The translations under genes were made by a program, and so were the position numbers. From NCBI RefSeq assembly GCF_000184945.1, contig NZ_GL586311.1:3124525-3188524 (forward strand): a stretch of 64,000 nucleotides of DNA. Direction: 5' to 3'. The notes under the pieces are model-generated. The model saw only the letters and a program-made list of their open reading frames with translations. It was not told the DNA's origin and ran no database searches. This document shows positions 35,375 to 44,513 of the stretch, piece by piece (the first letter of the stretch is position 1; the number at the start of each line of letters is the position of its first letter). This DNA is from Segatella buccae ATCC 33574 (GTDB lineage Bacteria > Bacteroidota > Bacteroidia > Bacteroidales > Bacteroidaceae).

Positions 35375-36115
35375 TTATTTCCAAAAAGTTTTTGTAAAGA
35401 AGACTCTGTTAAGGATATCATGATAACGGATATGCAGAAACTTACATGTTTTTTTTTCCATACCAACATACCAAGGTAGCCAAGTTCCTGAAAATTGGTG
35501 AATGGAATATGTATTCTTAGTAGTTTTCACCTTTCCAGAAGAATAAGATTTGGGACTAAAGAAATCGGAAGAAAAAACAGGAATTTCTTGAGTCAGAGAC
35601 AGTGCATCTTCAATATTCCCCACACTTGACAGTTTATAGTTCTGATTTAGAATGTCTCGCATTATTTGTGGAATTGGTTTCATAGAAAGCACACCTTTCT
35701 CTGTAACAAAGTCTCTGTCTTGATAATAATCAAGGCATTTCTTCACCCATTCACTGCCTTTTTCTGATCCTATGGTTGCTGCCTCTATTGTTGTACCATT
35801 AGCTTCATAACATACCATAGATGACAAACAAAGGAAAGGATCATAAGATTTTAACACTTCCACGTCCATATCCAAATAGATTCCTCCATAGTTATATAAA
35901 GCGTAGAGCCTGATATAATCAGCTGCAAAAGCATATTTTTTGTTATCGAAAGCTTGATCTACCCACTTTGATTTACCCCGTGGAAAACGGTTGAAATCCC
36001 ATTTCATGAATTCATAGTCAGGAAGAATCCTTTTCCATGTAGACATGTATCTGTTTAAACTTGCCGGTATAGGATCGTCACTAAGCCAGCAATAATGTAT
36101 TATCTTTGGAATCAT
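35375..36115 (-). CDS. Glycosyltransferase family 32 (capsular polysaccharide type)
   Basis: This 246-aa enzyme starts with the diagnostic IPKIIHYCWLS. It has the DXD region YNYGGIYLDMDVEVLKSYDP at about residue 75-94, for metal and nucleotide-sugar binding. The C-terminal SIHQFSGTWLPW is also typical. It probably adds one sugar of the repeat unit. It is 9 bp upstream of the polymerase gene. Confidence 0.9.
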   Translation of the reverse strand: MIPKIIHYCWLSDDPIPASLNRYMSTWKRILPDYEFMKWDFNRFPRGKSKWVDQAFDNKKYAFAADYIRLYALYNYGGIYLDMDVEVLKSYDPFLCLSSMVCYEANGTTIEAATIGSEKGSEWVKKCLDYYQDRDFVTEKGVLSMKPIPQIMRDILNQNYKLSSVGNIEDALSLTQEIPVFSSDFFSPKSYSSGKVKTTKNTYSIHQFSGTWLPWYVGMEKKTCKFLHIRYHDILNRVFFTKTFWK

Positions 36116-36126
36116 ATTGATTATGT

Positions 36127-36963
36127 TTACCTATTGCTATTTACAATATTACAAATAGAATGGCTGATATTCTTATCTAATTTAAAGATGGCTTCCTCTG
36201 GATTCTGCATGAAAAAAACTTGTAGTTTTTTTATTAAACTTATATTGTCTACTTTACGTACTCCGGTTGAGATGATTTTAGCTGGTATTCCTCCAATAAT
36301 AGTCTCCTCGGGTATGTTTGACATATCTTTGTTTACAAGACTATTGCTTGCAACGATGGTCTTGTCCGGTATGACGGAACCTGCACAAATTGTCGTAGTA
36401 TTACAAATCCAACAATATGCGCCAATCTTGATTGGCCGTGCAATTTTTTCTATAACCTTATTATTAAAATCTGCTATATAATGGAAATTAGTATCCATTA
36501 CTTGACACCTGTGGGTTATCCATGATTGATTGCCTATCTCAACCTTAGAATAAGCAGCTATATTACAATGATGCATTACCATAGTTCTTTCGCCAAATTC
36601 TAAAATTCCATGTCTACTTACATTTATTTTATTAGAAGTGTATATCAGACATTCTCCATGAAAAATAATTTTCCCCCAATTTGCTAAAGCCGTATTAGAT
36701 CCGGGATTAGATGGTGCTTCAGGATTTGTTTGGTTAAATTTAATCATTCCCATTATACACTTCCCTTGACATTCCATTGTCCCGTATAATGAAAATAGTT
36801 TAGGCCATCCATAAACGAAAACCGGAAATCTAATTGCCTGATTGAGAGGGAAACTTCTCAAATTGAGGTAAAATGTGATAATGGGGTTGAACCAGTTAAT
36901 GTATGGTAACCTTTCAACATATTTGACATATTGCCGTTCAATACCTTTCAGAAACCTATTCAT
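36127..36963 (-). CDS. Left-handed beta-helix (hexapeptide) acyltransferase
   Basis: This is probably an O-acetyltransferase that decorates the polysaccharide. Hexapeptide repeats run from about 100 to 250 (GERTMVMHHCNIAAYSKVEI, IGAYCWICNTTTICAGSVIP). It ends with the family signature IIGGIPAKII. ATG 36963 is preferred, giving an 8-bp overlap with the flippase gene. An in-frame ATG at 36987 would extend the overlap to 32 bp. Confidence 0.85.
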   Translation of the reverse strand: MNRFLKGIERQYVKYVERLPYINWFNPIITFYLNLRSFPLNQAIRFPVFVYGWPKLFSLYGTMECQGKCIMGMIKFNQTNPEAPSNPGSNTALANWGKIIFHGECLIYTSNKINVSRHGILEFGERTMVMHHCNIAAYSKVEIGNQSWITHRCQVMDTNFHYIADFNNKVIEKIARPIKIGAYCWICNTTTICAGSVIPDKTIVASNSLVNKDMSNIPEETIIGGIPAKIISTGVRKVDNISLIKKLQVFFMQNPEEAIFKLDKNISHSICNIVNSNR

Positions 36964-38506
36964 GTTTGTTTCTTTGAATCTTATCATAGAATATCGACTT
37001 GATCTTTTGTCTCTCCGTTCCTTTCAGTCCAAGTGTCCATATTGTTATAGCAGTTATCAAGATGGTTGCTATTGTAATAAAAGCACGTTGTGGAATAGAA
37101 TTGTTGAAGCCTGAATTGAGCCAATAACACCCTCCTCCTGATATGCCTATAACAATTATTGCGGGAAAGAGCACTTCATAAAAATACGAGTTTAAAGAGA
37201 AATTGATTTCTTTTTTAATGAAGAATAATACGACATATATATAGGCGCATCTTATAATAATGCTTACAACAAAAACTGTTTGAGGGGTAGAACCTAATTT
37301 TAGAAAAACATACGAAATAGGGAAAATGAATAAAAGCACAGAGCTTCCAATCAATATGTAATTTTTTAGTTTGCCTATTGCTAATGCCAAAGACCATATA
37401 GGATTATTTAAGACATCAACAATAGAGTAGATAAGAATAAGAATTGTAAATACGTTAGTATAAGCAGGTACTTCTTTTAGCCACAAATGCAATATGGTAT
37501 CAATGGACAAGCAAAGGGGAAGGCATATAATCCAAAGAAGATAAACAGATAATTTAGAGCTTGAGAAAAACAACTTAAATAGATGATTAAAATCCTTTGT
37601 AGCGTATAATTTAACTATTTGTGGACGAACTGAAATATAGAAGTTAGTTCCAAAGTTATTCACAGCTTGGTTTATCTGAAACGCGATTCCTCTTGCAGCA
37701 TTTATAATAGGGCCGAAAAATAAGTTTAAAAGAATATTTATGCCTTGATCATTTATCGTGTAAATTAAGGTGCCCATTGTATTCCAACCAATCATAGACG
37801 AACATTCTTTTATCTTATCCCTATTCCATATCCACTTATAAACACACTCTTTATACCTACGCTTGCAATAGATAGAATAAAAGAAGCGTATACCAATTGC
37901 GACCATAACAAGTAAAAAAGAATAGACTATGAGTTTATCGTATGTTACAACAGATATGATCATTGCTATACCTAATTTAGTCAGACCTTCAAATATACCC
38001 ACATACGAGTATATTTTCATCTCTTCCCTTGCTATTATCACCGCCTCATATACAACACTGAGAATTGTAGTGCAAAGAGAAAATAGTGTAAATTGGAACA
38101 CCCAAAAAGCAGCAGATAATCTTTCTGCAGGAATATTCATTTTATAATATATAAACCAAGTACCAAGAATTTCTCCGACTACCAAAACCAGTATGCTAAC
38201 AATGATATATACGGATTGATGTATACAAAAAATGTCTTTTGCAGCCTTTTCATCATGTTTCCCCAATTCTATACTTAAATATCTTTGGGTAACATTTGCT
38301 AAAGATGATCTAAAGAATATAAACATAGTGGCAAATCCTCCAACTATATTATATATTCCAAAATCCAAAATGCCTAAATTATCTAAGACGACTCGCGAGG
38401 TATATAAAGATATGAACATTAGAAATAGCATTCTAATGTAAAGAAATAGTGTGTTTTTTATAATTCGTTTGTTGTTGACAGCTGAATTGTTATCCTGAAT
38501 TTTCAT
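36956..38506 (-). CDS. Wzx-type polysaccharide flippase
   Basis: This 516-aa membrane protein has about 12-14 hydrophobic helices and the start NTLFLYIRMLFLMFISLYTS, followed by SRVVLDNLGILDFGIYNIVG, typical of oligosaccharide flippases. It should move the lipid-linked repeat unit across the inner membrane. It is the first recognisable gene of the operon, about 510 nt downstream of the promoter at 39019-39049. Confidence 0.9.
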   Translation of the reverse strand: MKIQDNNSAVNNKRIIKNTLFLYIRMLFLMFISLYTSRVVLDNLGILDFGIYNIVGGFATMFIFFRSSLANVTQRYLSIELGKHDEKAAKDIFCIHQSVYIIVSILVLVVGEILGTWFIYYKMNIPAERLSAAFWVFQFTLFSLCTTILSVVYEAVIIAREEMKIYSYVGIFEGLTKLGIAMIISVVTYDKLIVYSFLLVMVAIGIRFFYSIYCKRRYKECVYKWIWNRDKIKECSSMIGWNTMGTLIYTINDQGINILLNLFFGPIINAARGIAFQINQAVNNFGTNFYISVRPQIVKLYATKDFNHLFKLFFSSSKLSVYLLWIICLPLCLSIDTILHLWLKEVPAYTNVFTILILIYSIVDVLNNPIWSLALAIGKLKNYILIGSSVLLFIFPISYVFLKLGSTPQTVFVVSIIIRCAYIYVVLFFIKKEINFSLNSYFYEVLFPAIIVIGISGGGCYWLNSGFNNSIPQRAFITIATILITAITIWTLGLKGTERQKIKSIFYDKIQRNKHE

Positions 38507-38545
38507 TTGATATCCTTTTATTCTTTCTGTTATTATGCAATAAAG

Positions 38546-38752
38546 TTATCGTAAAAAAGGTACAGAAGAAGTATTATAAATTTGAATAATGAATGACAGA
38601 CGTGGATGGTCTATATGGGGCAGTATTTCCAAGTTCTTGCAGGCATAAGAACTCTTAAAGTATTCAAGAAGCACATTAACAATTCTACTAAAATCTGTGA
38701 AAAACAGAAGCTGGTAATGAATCATCATAAATATCAGAGGAATAGACAGCAA
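38546..38752 (-). pseudogene. Possible truncated glycosyltransferase 2 remnant in the operon leader
   Basis: A 68-codon frame ends in HPRLSFIIQIYNTSSVPFLR and then stops. That ending looks like the first beta strand of GT2 enzymes (FIIPVYN-like). The preceding residues have no match I recognise. It lies in the 510-nt leader before the flippase gene. It may be a recombination scar or chance. Confidence 0.25.
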
Positions 38753-39018
38753 CTAAAACGACCTCCTCCCACTATGTATACACAGTAGGAAGCTGCCATT
38801 TGGATAATCCACATCAGTAGAGATATAGGATAGGCGTCGGGGGGGTGCTACGTTCCCGCATGTGAGATGGACCAAGAAAGACAGAGAGGGAGGTAAGCGG
38901 ACTTTTAACTGTCAAGCAGGTAGCCCGTGATGCAAATACCGTTTTAGAGGAATTTTCCTTTTTTTGCTGTCTGTCACCCTTATACATCTCGCAGAAATGT
39001 TGTATTTACAATGCGGTG

Positions 39019-39049
39019 CAAAGGTAGGAATTTTTGGCGATAACACCAA
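39019..39049 (-). promoter_or_regulatory. Promoter of the exopolysaccharide operon
   Basis: On the minus strand, the -7 TACCTTTG is at 39019-39026 and the -33 TTG at 39047-39049, with a 20-bp spacer. It reads leftward into a leader of about 510 nt (38507-39012) and then the flippase gene. Confidence 0.6.
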
Positions 39050-39068
39050 AAGGAAAGGAAGAAAATGC

Positions 39069-39093
39069 CCCTCTCAAATATTCTTTTAGAGGG
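39069..39093 (-). terminator. Possible weak terminator of the uracil permease gene
   Basis: A 6-bp stem ccctct/agaggg (39069-39074 and 39088-39093) is followed on the minus strand by ggcattttc. It would separate the permease transcript from the exopolysaccharide promoter. Confidence 0.35.
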
Positions 39094-39200
39094 AAATCAA
39101 AGAATAAAAGAATAAAAAGGGCATAAATATCCCAGTTTTGCGTTCTTTTGTTTGGAAGGAAGGGGGAATACCGAATAAATATGGTGTCCCCCTAATCTTC

Positions 39201-40400
39201 TTAAGAGGTGCGTTTGGGCTGGGGCAGCAATAAGTTGAGCACCACACCGATGATGGCAGAGAGGCCGATGCCTGACATGGCGAAGTCGCCGGCAGAGAGC
39301 ACGGCACCGCCAATGCCCATTGTGAGTGTGACGGAGATGATAATCACGTTGCGTGTCTCGTTCATGTCCACTTTATGATGGATAAGATTCTGTACGCCCA
39401 CACTGGCTATCGTACCGAAAAGCAGCAGCATGATGCCGCCTAAAACGGCTTGTGGAATGGACTGGAGTAGGGCACTCAGTTTGCCGATGACGGAAAAAAC
39501 GATGGCCGTAACGGCTGAAATGCGGATGACGGCAGGGCTGGTGACCTTGGTGATGGACATGGCACCGGTGACTTCCGAGTAGGTGGTCTCCGGAGGGCCG
39601 CCGAGGAAGGCCGAAGCCAGACAGGCCAACCCGTCGCCGAGCATCGTGCGGTGGAGTCCGGGGTCTTTGACGAAATCTTTGCCGGCTACGGCACTCACCA
39701 CATAGACATCGCCGATGTGTTCTATCACGGGGGCGATGGCCACGGGTATCATATATAAAAAAGGTGCCCACTGGAAATGGGTGATGGTGTCGAGGCTGAC
39801 AGGATTGGTGAACCACGGGGCTGCTACCACTCCCGAGAAGTCGACCAGACCGAGGATGACGGCCGCAATATAGCCTGCCACAATACCGCAAATCACGGGT
39901 ACGAGCTTCATCAGTCCCTTGGCGAACGTGAGCACAAGAATGGCTGTGACGAGCGAGACGCAGGCCAGAAGCCAGTGAGTTTTGGCCATGTTGACGGCAC
40001 TCCCCGAGAGTGACAGGCCGATAAGGATGATGACGGGACCTATGACCACAGGTGGAAACACACGGTCGAGAAACTTGCGGCCCTGCCATTTCACGATGGC
40101 ACTCATCACGAAGTAGACGAGCGACACGCCCACCAGTCCGGCCAGCGCACCGGGCAGTCCCCACTGTTGTGTGGCTGCAATGATGGGGGCAATGAAGGCA
40201 AACGAACTGCCGAGGAAGATAGGCACTCGTCCTTTGGTGACAAAATGGAAGATGAACGTGCCCAGACCGGCCGTGAAGAGGGCGGTGGAGGGGTTGATGC
40301 CGACGAGCAGGGGCACGAGCACCGTGGCGCCGAAAGCCACGAAAAGGAATTGCACCCCCACGATGGTTTTCTTCGATAACGAGAGATTTTCTGTATCCAT
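39201..40400 (-). CDS. uraA: NCS2-family uracil permease
   Basis: This proton-coupled nucleobase importer of the inner membrane (399 aa, about 14 hydrophobic segments) shows KKTIVGVQFLFVAFGATVLV at the start. TM3 has GSSFAFIAPI. The substrate-site helices have VAIAPVIEHIGD and GGPPETTYSEVTGAMSITKV; the Glu in EHIGD and PPETTYSE match UraA. It is divergent from the xanthine-type permease (120-bp gap), which starts a block of nucleobase transport genes. Confidence 0.88.
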   Translation of the reverse strand: MDTENLSLSKKTIVGVQFLFVAFGATVLVPLLVGINPSTALFTAGLGTFIFHFVTKGRVPIFLGSSFAFIAPIIAATQQWGLPGALAGLVGVSLVYFVMSAIVKWQGRKFLDRVFPPVVIGPVIILIGLSLSGSAVNMAKTHWLLACVSLVTAILVLTFAKGLMKLVPVICGIVAGYIAAVILGLVDFSGVVAAPWFTNPVSLDTITHFQWAPFLYMIPVAIAPVIEHIGDVYVVSAVAGKDFVKDPGLHRTMLGDGLACLASAFLGGPPETTYSEVTGAMSITKVTSPAVIRISAVTAIVFSVIGKLSALLQSIPQAVLGGIMLLLFGTIASVGVQNLIHHKVDMNETRNVIIISVTLTMGIGGAVLSAGDFAMSGIGLSAIIGVVLNLLLPQPKRTS

Positions 40401-40520
40401 TGGTTTTGTTGATCTAAATTGAGTGCGAAATTAACAAAAAAAATCAATAATCAATAACTTTTTGCCATAAAATGTGTACTTTTGCAACCTGTAATCGAAT
40501 CTAACTCTTAAATACTTAAA

Positions 40521-41825
40521 ATGCAAGAACTCATCTACGGTCTTCATGACAGGCCGCCCGTGAAGGAATCTCTCTTTGCCGGTTTTCAGCATTTGATGGC
40601 CATTCTTGTCGCCATCGCCACACCTCCCCTCATCATCTCCAGTGCCTTGAACTTTGATGCCTCCACGACGGCTTTCCTCGTGTCGATGGCGTTTTTCGCG
40701 TCAGGTATCGCCACTTTCGTACAGTGCCGCCGCGTGGGGCCTGTGGGGACGGGGATGCTTTGCATTGAGGGTACGAGTTTTTCCTTCATCGGCCCCATCA
40801 TCACCATTGGTGCCATAGGCGGACTTCCCATGATTTTCGGTTGCTGTATTATGGCGGCACTTGTAGAGGTGGTTATCAGCCGGCTGTTGAAATACACCCG
40901 CCGCATCATCACCCCGCTTGTGTCGGGCATCGTGGTGACGCTCATCGGTCTTTGCCTTCTCAAAGTGGGTATCACCGCATGTGGCGGAGGAGCAGCCGCC
41001 CGGACAGACGGAACGTTTGGCAGTCTGCCCCATCTGGCCTTGGCAGGCTTGGTCATCGTGACCATTCTCATCTTCCAGTGCAGCGGCAACCGCTTCCTGC
41101 GTATGGGGTCTATATTTATAGGACTGGTTGTAGGATTCGTGGCCGCTTGTTTCATGGGGATGGTCAATCTCGACTCGGTGTCAAGTTTCGGAGGCGTGAA
41201 TATTCCCGTACCGCTCAAATACGGACTCAAGTTTGACATCTCGGGCATCATCGCCCTTGGCCTCATCTTCATGATTACGGCCATCGAAGCCTACGGCGAC
41301 ATCACGGCCAATTCGATGATTTCGGGCGAGCCCGTTGAGGGTGACATCTTTATCAAACGTGCCCAAGCCGGTGTGCTCGGCGACGGATGCAACTCCATCA
41401 TGTCGGGACTGCTTTGTGCTTTCCCCAACTCCATCTTCGCCCAAAACAACGGTATGATACAACTCACGGGCGTGGCCAGTCGTTATGTGGGCTACTATGT
41501 GGCCGGATTCCTCGTGCTGCTCGGTCTGTTCCCTGCCGTGGGTGTGGCATTCTCGCTCATTCCCACTGCCGTGCTCGGTGGAGCCACCCTGTTGATGTTC
41601 GGCACGGTGGCAGCAGCGGGGGTGCGCATTATCGCCTCCCACGACATCGACCGCAAGGCCACGCTCGTCATCGCCCTCAGTTTTGCCACCGGACTCGGCG
41701 TGGAACTGCAACCCGAGATCCTCTCTCAGTTGCCTGAAACACTGCGCAACATCTTTGCCAGCGGCATCACCACAGGCGGACTCACGGCGATAGTGACCAA
41801 TGTGGTGATAAGACTGAAGGAATAA
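40521..41825 (+). CDS. NCS2-family xanthine/urate-type permease
   Basis: This inner-membrane purine permease (434 aa) starts MQELIYGLHDRPPVKESLFA, with GFQHLMAILVAIATPPLII in TM1, typical of the XanP/UacT/PbuX branch. FMITAIEAYGDITANSMISG and CAFPNSIFAQNNGMIQLTGV are the two signature helices, the second being the NCS2 QN(N)G motif. A -7-like TACTTTTG at 40477-40484 lacks a well-spaced -33. A near-perfect 51-bp inverted repeat lies just downstream. Confidence 0.85.
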   Translation: MQELIYGLHDRPPVKESLFAGFQHLMAILVAIATPPLIISSALNFDASTTAFLVSMAFFASGIATFVQCRRVGPVGTGMLCIEGTSFSFIGPIITIGAIGGLPMIFGCCIMAALVEVVISRLLKYTRRIITPLVSGIVVTLIGLCLLKVGITACGGGAAARTDGTFGSLPHLALAGLVIVTILIFQCSGNRFLRMGSIFIGLVVGFVAACFMGMVNLDSVSSFGGVNIPVPLKYGLKFDISGIIALGLIFMITAIEAYGDITANSMISGEPVEGDIFIKRAQAGVLGDGCNSIMSGLLCAFPNSIFAQNNGMIQLTGVASRYVGYYVAGFLVLLGLFPAVGVAFSLIPTAVLGGATLLMFGTVAAAGVRIIASHDIDRKATLVIALSFATGLGVELQPEILSQLPETLRNIFASGITTGGLTAIVTNVVIRLKE

Positions 41826-41840
41826 TAAGATAGGAATTAA

Positions 41841-42030
41841 GGGAGTTAAGGAGTGAGCACTCGCTTCGCTCGTTAGGAGTTAAGACAATAGTCGAATTTC
41901 CGAAAAGCAATTTGTTGTTTAATAAGAATAAGGTAAAGAAGCGAAGAGGGGCATTTCTATCCATACACAAGAGTAGAGGCTGTTGTCTTAACTCCTAACG
42001 AGCGAAGCGAGTGCTCACTCCTTAACTCCC
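41841..42030. repeat. MITE-like inverted-repeat element, best copy
   Basis: The two 51-bp arms (41841-41891 and 41980-42030) match at 50 positions. Outer ends read gggagttaag/cttaactccc and inner ends gacaatag/ctgttgtc. An 88-bp unrelated centre separates them. The element has no coding capacity. It sits between the xanthine-type permease gene and the DUF5020 gene. Confidence 0.85.
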
Positions 42031-42069
42031 TTTAACTCCCTGATAAGCAATAAACAATAATTTAAACGT

Positions 42070-42810
42070 ATGAAACATTTTTTCTCAACCCTTGCCCTCG
42101 TGGCAACAACAATGGCTGCACCGGCCCAAAACGTGCAGTTGCACTACGACCTCGGACATTCGCTCTACAACGACCTCGGCAACCGGCCGAGCGTGACCAC
42201 TACCGTGGAGATGTTCAAGCCCGACACATGGGGCAGCACCTATCTGTTCACCGACATTGACTACCAGCGCGACGGCGTGGCCGGAGCCTATTGGGAAATC
42301 GCCCGTGAGTTTAATGTCACGAAAAACAAGCAATGGGCATTCCATGTGGAATATAACGGCGGACTGAACAGCGATGAGGACACTTGGAATGCCACCCGAT
42401 TCCAACATGCCGTGCTCGCCGGTGGTGCGTGGAATTGGCATTCGGCTGACTTCTCGCGCACTTTCTCCGTACAGGCTCTGTGGAAGTATTACTTCAAGAA
42501 CCGCCACTATGGTGCCCGGCCTTTCAACGGGTTTCAGCTCACCGAGGTGTGGGGCATCCAATTTGCCAAAGGCTTCTGCACGTTCAGCGGCTTTTGCGAC
42601 CTTTGGTACGACCCGTCGGCCAACGGCAAGTGGATTGTGATTTCCGAACCCCAGTTCTGGTGGAACCTCAACAAGTTTAAGGGTTGGGAGAAGATCAATC
42701 TCAGCGTGGGTACGGAGTGGGAACTCTCCAACAATTTCGTGTGGAACGACAAGGGTGAGCACAACCGCTTCTATTTCATTCCCACCATTGCAGCAAAGTG
42801 GACATTCTAA
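42070..42810 (+). CDS. DUF5020 outer-membrane protein, possibly Tsx-like channel
   Basis: This 246-aa protein has a signal peptide (MKHFFSTLALVATTMAAPAQ) and a small beta-barrel pattern with strands such as TWGSTYLFTDIDYQRD, AFHVEYNGG and WKYYFKNRHY. The C-terminal strand ends in Phe (FIPTIAAKWTF), as expected for an outer-membrane barrel. The fold resembles the nucleoside channel Tsx. Its position between two purine permease genes suggests a pore for nucleosides or nucleobases; this is inference. Confidence 0.75.
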   Translation: MKHFFSTLALVATTMAAPAQNVQLHYDLGHSLYNDLGNRPSVTTTVEMFKPDTWGSTYLFTDIDYQRDGVAGAYWEIAREFNVTKNKQWAFHVEYNGGLNSDEDTWNATRFQHAVLAGGAWNWHSADFSRTFSVQALWKYYFKNRHYGARPFNGFQLTEVWGIQFAKGFCTFSGFCDLWYDPSANGKWIVISEPQFWWNLNKFKGWEKINLSVGTEWELSNNFVWNDKGEHNRFYFIPTIAAKWTF

Positions 42811-42825
42811 CTTTACGAAGTTACG

Positions 42826-43038
42826 AGGAGTTTAGAAGTGAGCACTCACTTCGTTCGTTAGGAGTTAAGATAACAGTCTTATTTCCAACGTGCAAAGCTA
42901 TAAAAACTTTCTCCTTCCTCGAATATTCCAACTAAGTCTTACTTTAACGTCATACACGTTATGTCCATGTATTAAATCAAGATGAAAGAAGACAAGATCA
43001 CAAGAAAAAAGCTGTTGTCTTAACTCCCTTTAACTCCT
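42826..43038. repeat. MITE-like inverted-repeat element, degenerate copy
   Basis: The left part (aagtgagcactcacttcgtt, cgttaggagttaagataaca) matches the left arm of the 41841-42030 copy. The right part keeps ctgttgtcttaactccc but has lost the cgagcgaagcgag block. The element is about 210 bp long and lies between the DUF5020 gene and the guanine/hypoxanthine permease gene. Confidence 0.65.
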
Positions 43039-43049
43039 TTAAAAAAACT

Positions 43050-44345
43050 ATGCTTCAAAAACTTTTCGGCTTCAACGCCACCACCATGAAGATGCGCACC
43101 GAGGTGATTGCCGGTGCCACCACCTTCCTCACCATGTGTTACATTCTCGCCGTCAACCCGTCCATCCTTTCCACCACCGGCATGGACAAGGCGGCCCTTT
43201 TCACCAGCACGGCTTTGGCCTCGGCCATTGCCACCATTCTGCTGGCCGTTATGGCCAAACTGCCGTTTGCCCAAGCACCGAGCATGGGGCTGAACGCTTT
43301 TTTCGCTTTCACGATGTGTCAGGCGATGGAGCTCACGTGGCAGCAGTCGCTGGCTGCCCTGCTTGTGGAAGGCATCATCTTCATCATCATCACATTCTTC
43401 AATGTGCGCGAGATGATTCTCGACAGCATCCCCACCAATCTGCGCTATGCCATCTCGGCCGGCATCGGTATGTTCATTGCTTTCATCGGACTGAAAAACG
43501 CCGAAATCATTGTGGCCAATCCCGCCACCATCGTCGGCTTGGGCAAGTTCACGCCACCGGCCATTCTCGGCATCATCGGCATTCTGTTGAGCGGTGTACT
43601 CATGGCCCGCAAGGTGAAGGGTGCTCTCTTTTTCAGCATCATCATCACCACGCTCATCGGCATCCCGATGGGCGTGACGCAGGTGGAGAGCGGATGGCTG
43701 CCTGTTTCCGCCCCCCATTCGCCGGAGCCCATCTTCTGCAAGTTCGACTTCACGGGGTTGTTCACTCTTAAGATGTTCCTTGTAGTGTTCTCCCTGCTGC
43801 TTATCAACATCTTCGACACCGTGGGCACTCTCGTGGGACTGGCCGAGAAGACCGGCATTGTGAAGCCCGACGGTACCATCCCCCGTGTGAAAGAAGCGAT
43901 GACCAGCGATGCCATCGGCACCACCGTGGGAGCACTGCTCGGTTCGTCCACCATCACCACCTACGTGGAGAGTGCATCCGGCATTGCCGAGGGAGGACGC
44001 AGCGGACTCACTTCCCTTGTTGTGGGGCTGTTTTTCCTCGTTTCACTTTTTCTCTCACCGTTGTTCCTGCTCATTCCCAGTGCCGCCACAAGCGGAGCCC
44101 TCGTGTTGGTGGGTGTGCTGATGATCGACTCGGTGAAGAAAATCGACCTCAGCCACATCAGTGAGGCTTTCCCTGCCTTCATCACCATGATCACGATGGT
44201 GCTCTGCTACAGCATAGCCGATGGCATTTGTCTTGGCATCCTGAGTTATGTCATCATGAAACTGTGTCTGGGCAAGTGGAAGGAAGTCAACATCACACTG
44301 CTTGTGCTCTCCGTGCTGTTCATCCTCAATTTCATTTTTGATTAA
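43050..44345 (+). CDS. AzgA/PbuG-type guanine/hypoxanthine permease
   Basis: This NCS2-like permease of the AzgA branch (431 aa) starts MLQKLFGFNATTMKMRTEVI. TM1 has GATTFLTMCYILAVNPSIL; APSMGLNAFFAFTMC and IFDTVGTLVGLAEKTG are family signatures, followed by SSTITTYVESASGIAEGGRS. It should import guanine, hypoxanthine or adenine by proton symport. It is the third permease of the block, 12 bp after an inverted-repeat element. Confidence 0.88.
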   Translation: MLQKLFGFNATTMKMRTEVIAGATTFLTMCYILAVNPSILSTTGMDKAALFTSTALASAIATILLAVMAKLPFAQAPSMGLNAFFAFTMCQAMELTWQQSLAALLVEGIIFIIITFFNVREMILDSIPTNLRYAISAGIGMFIAFIGLKNAEIIVANPATIVGLGKFTPPAILGIIGILLSGVLMARKVKGALFFSIIITTLIGIPMGVTQVESGWLPVSAPHSPEPIFCKFDFTGLFTLKMFLVVFSLLLINIFDTVGTLVGLAEKTGIVKPDGTIPRVKEAMTSDAIGTTVGALLGSSTITTYVESASGIAEGGRSGLTSLVVGLFFLVSLFLSPLFLLIPSAATSGALVLVGVLMIDSVKKIDLSHISEAFPAFITMITMVLCYSIADGICLGILSYVIMKLCLGKWKEVNITLLVLSVLFILNFIFD

Positions 44346-44513
44346 CCCTTTTAAAATCTCCAAGCCCGCATTTGCAACCCCTGAAAACTTAATATTTCTA
44401 AAACAATTTTGCTGTTACCCGATATTTTCCTAATTTTGAGGTGTTTATGTTGTTATGCCGGCAGTTTGTCGGCTGCAAACCGAAAATATTATAGAAAATC
44501 ATATTGACAAACG

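Noticed and set aside
40441..40484. Promoter of the xanthine-type permease
   Set aside because: TACTTTTG at 40477-40484 is a good -7 box, but the nearest TTG (40462-40464) is only 12 bp away, so no full promoter can be claimed.
40401..43049. Purine riboswitch upstream of the permease genes
   Set aside because: I looked for the three-stem purine aptamer with its conserved loop words near each permease gene and saw none; only the inverted-repeat elements are present.
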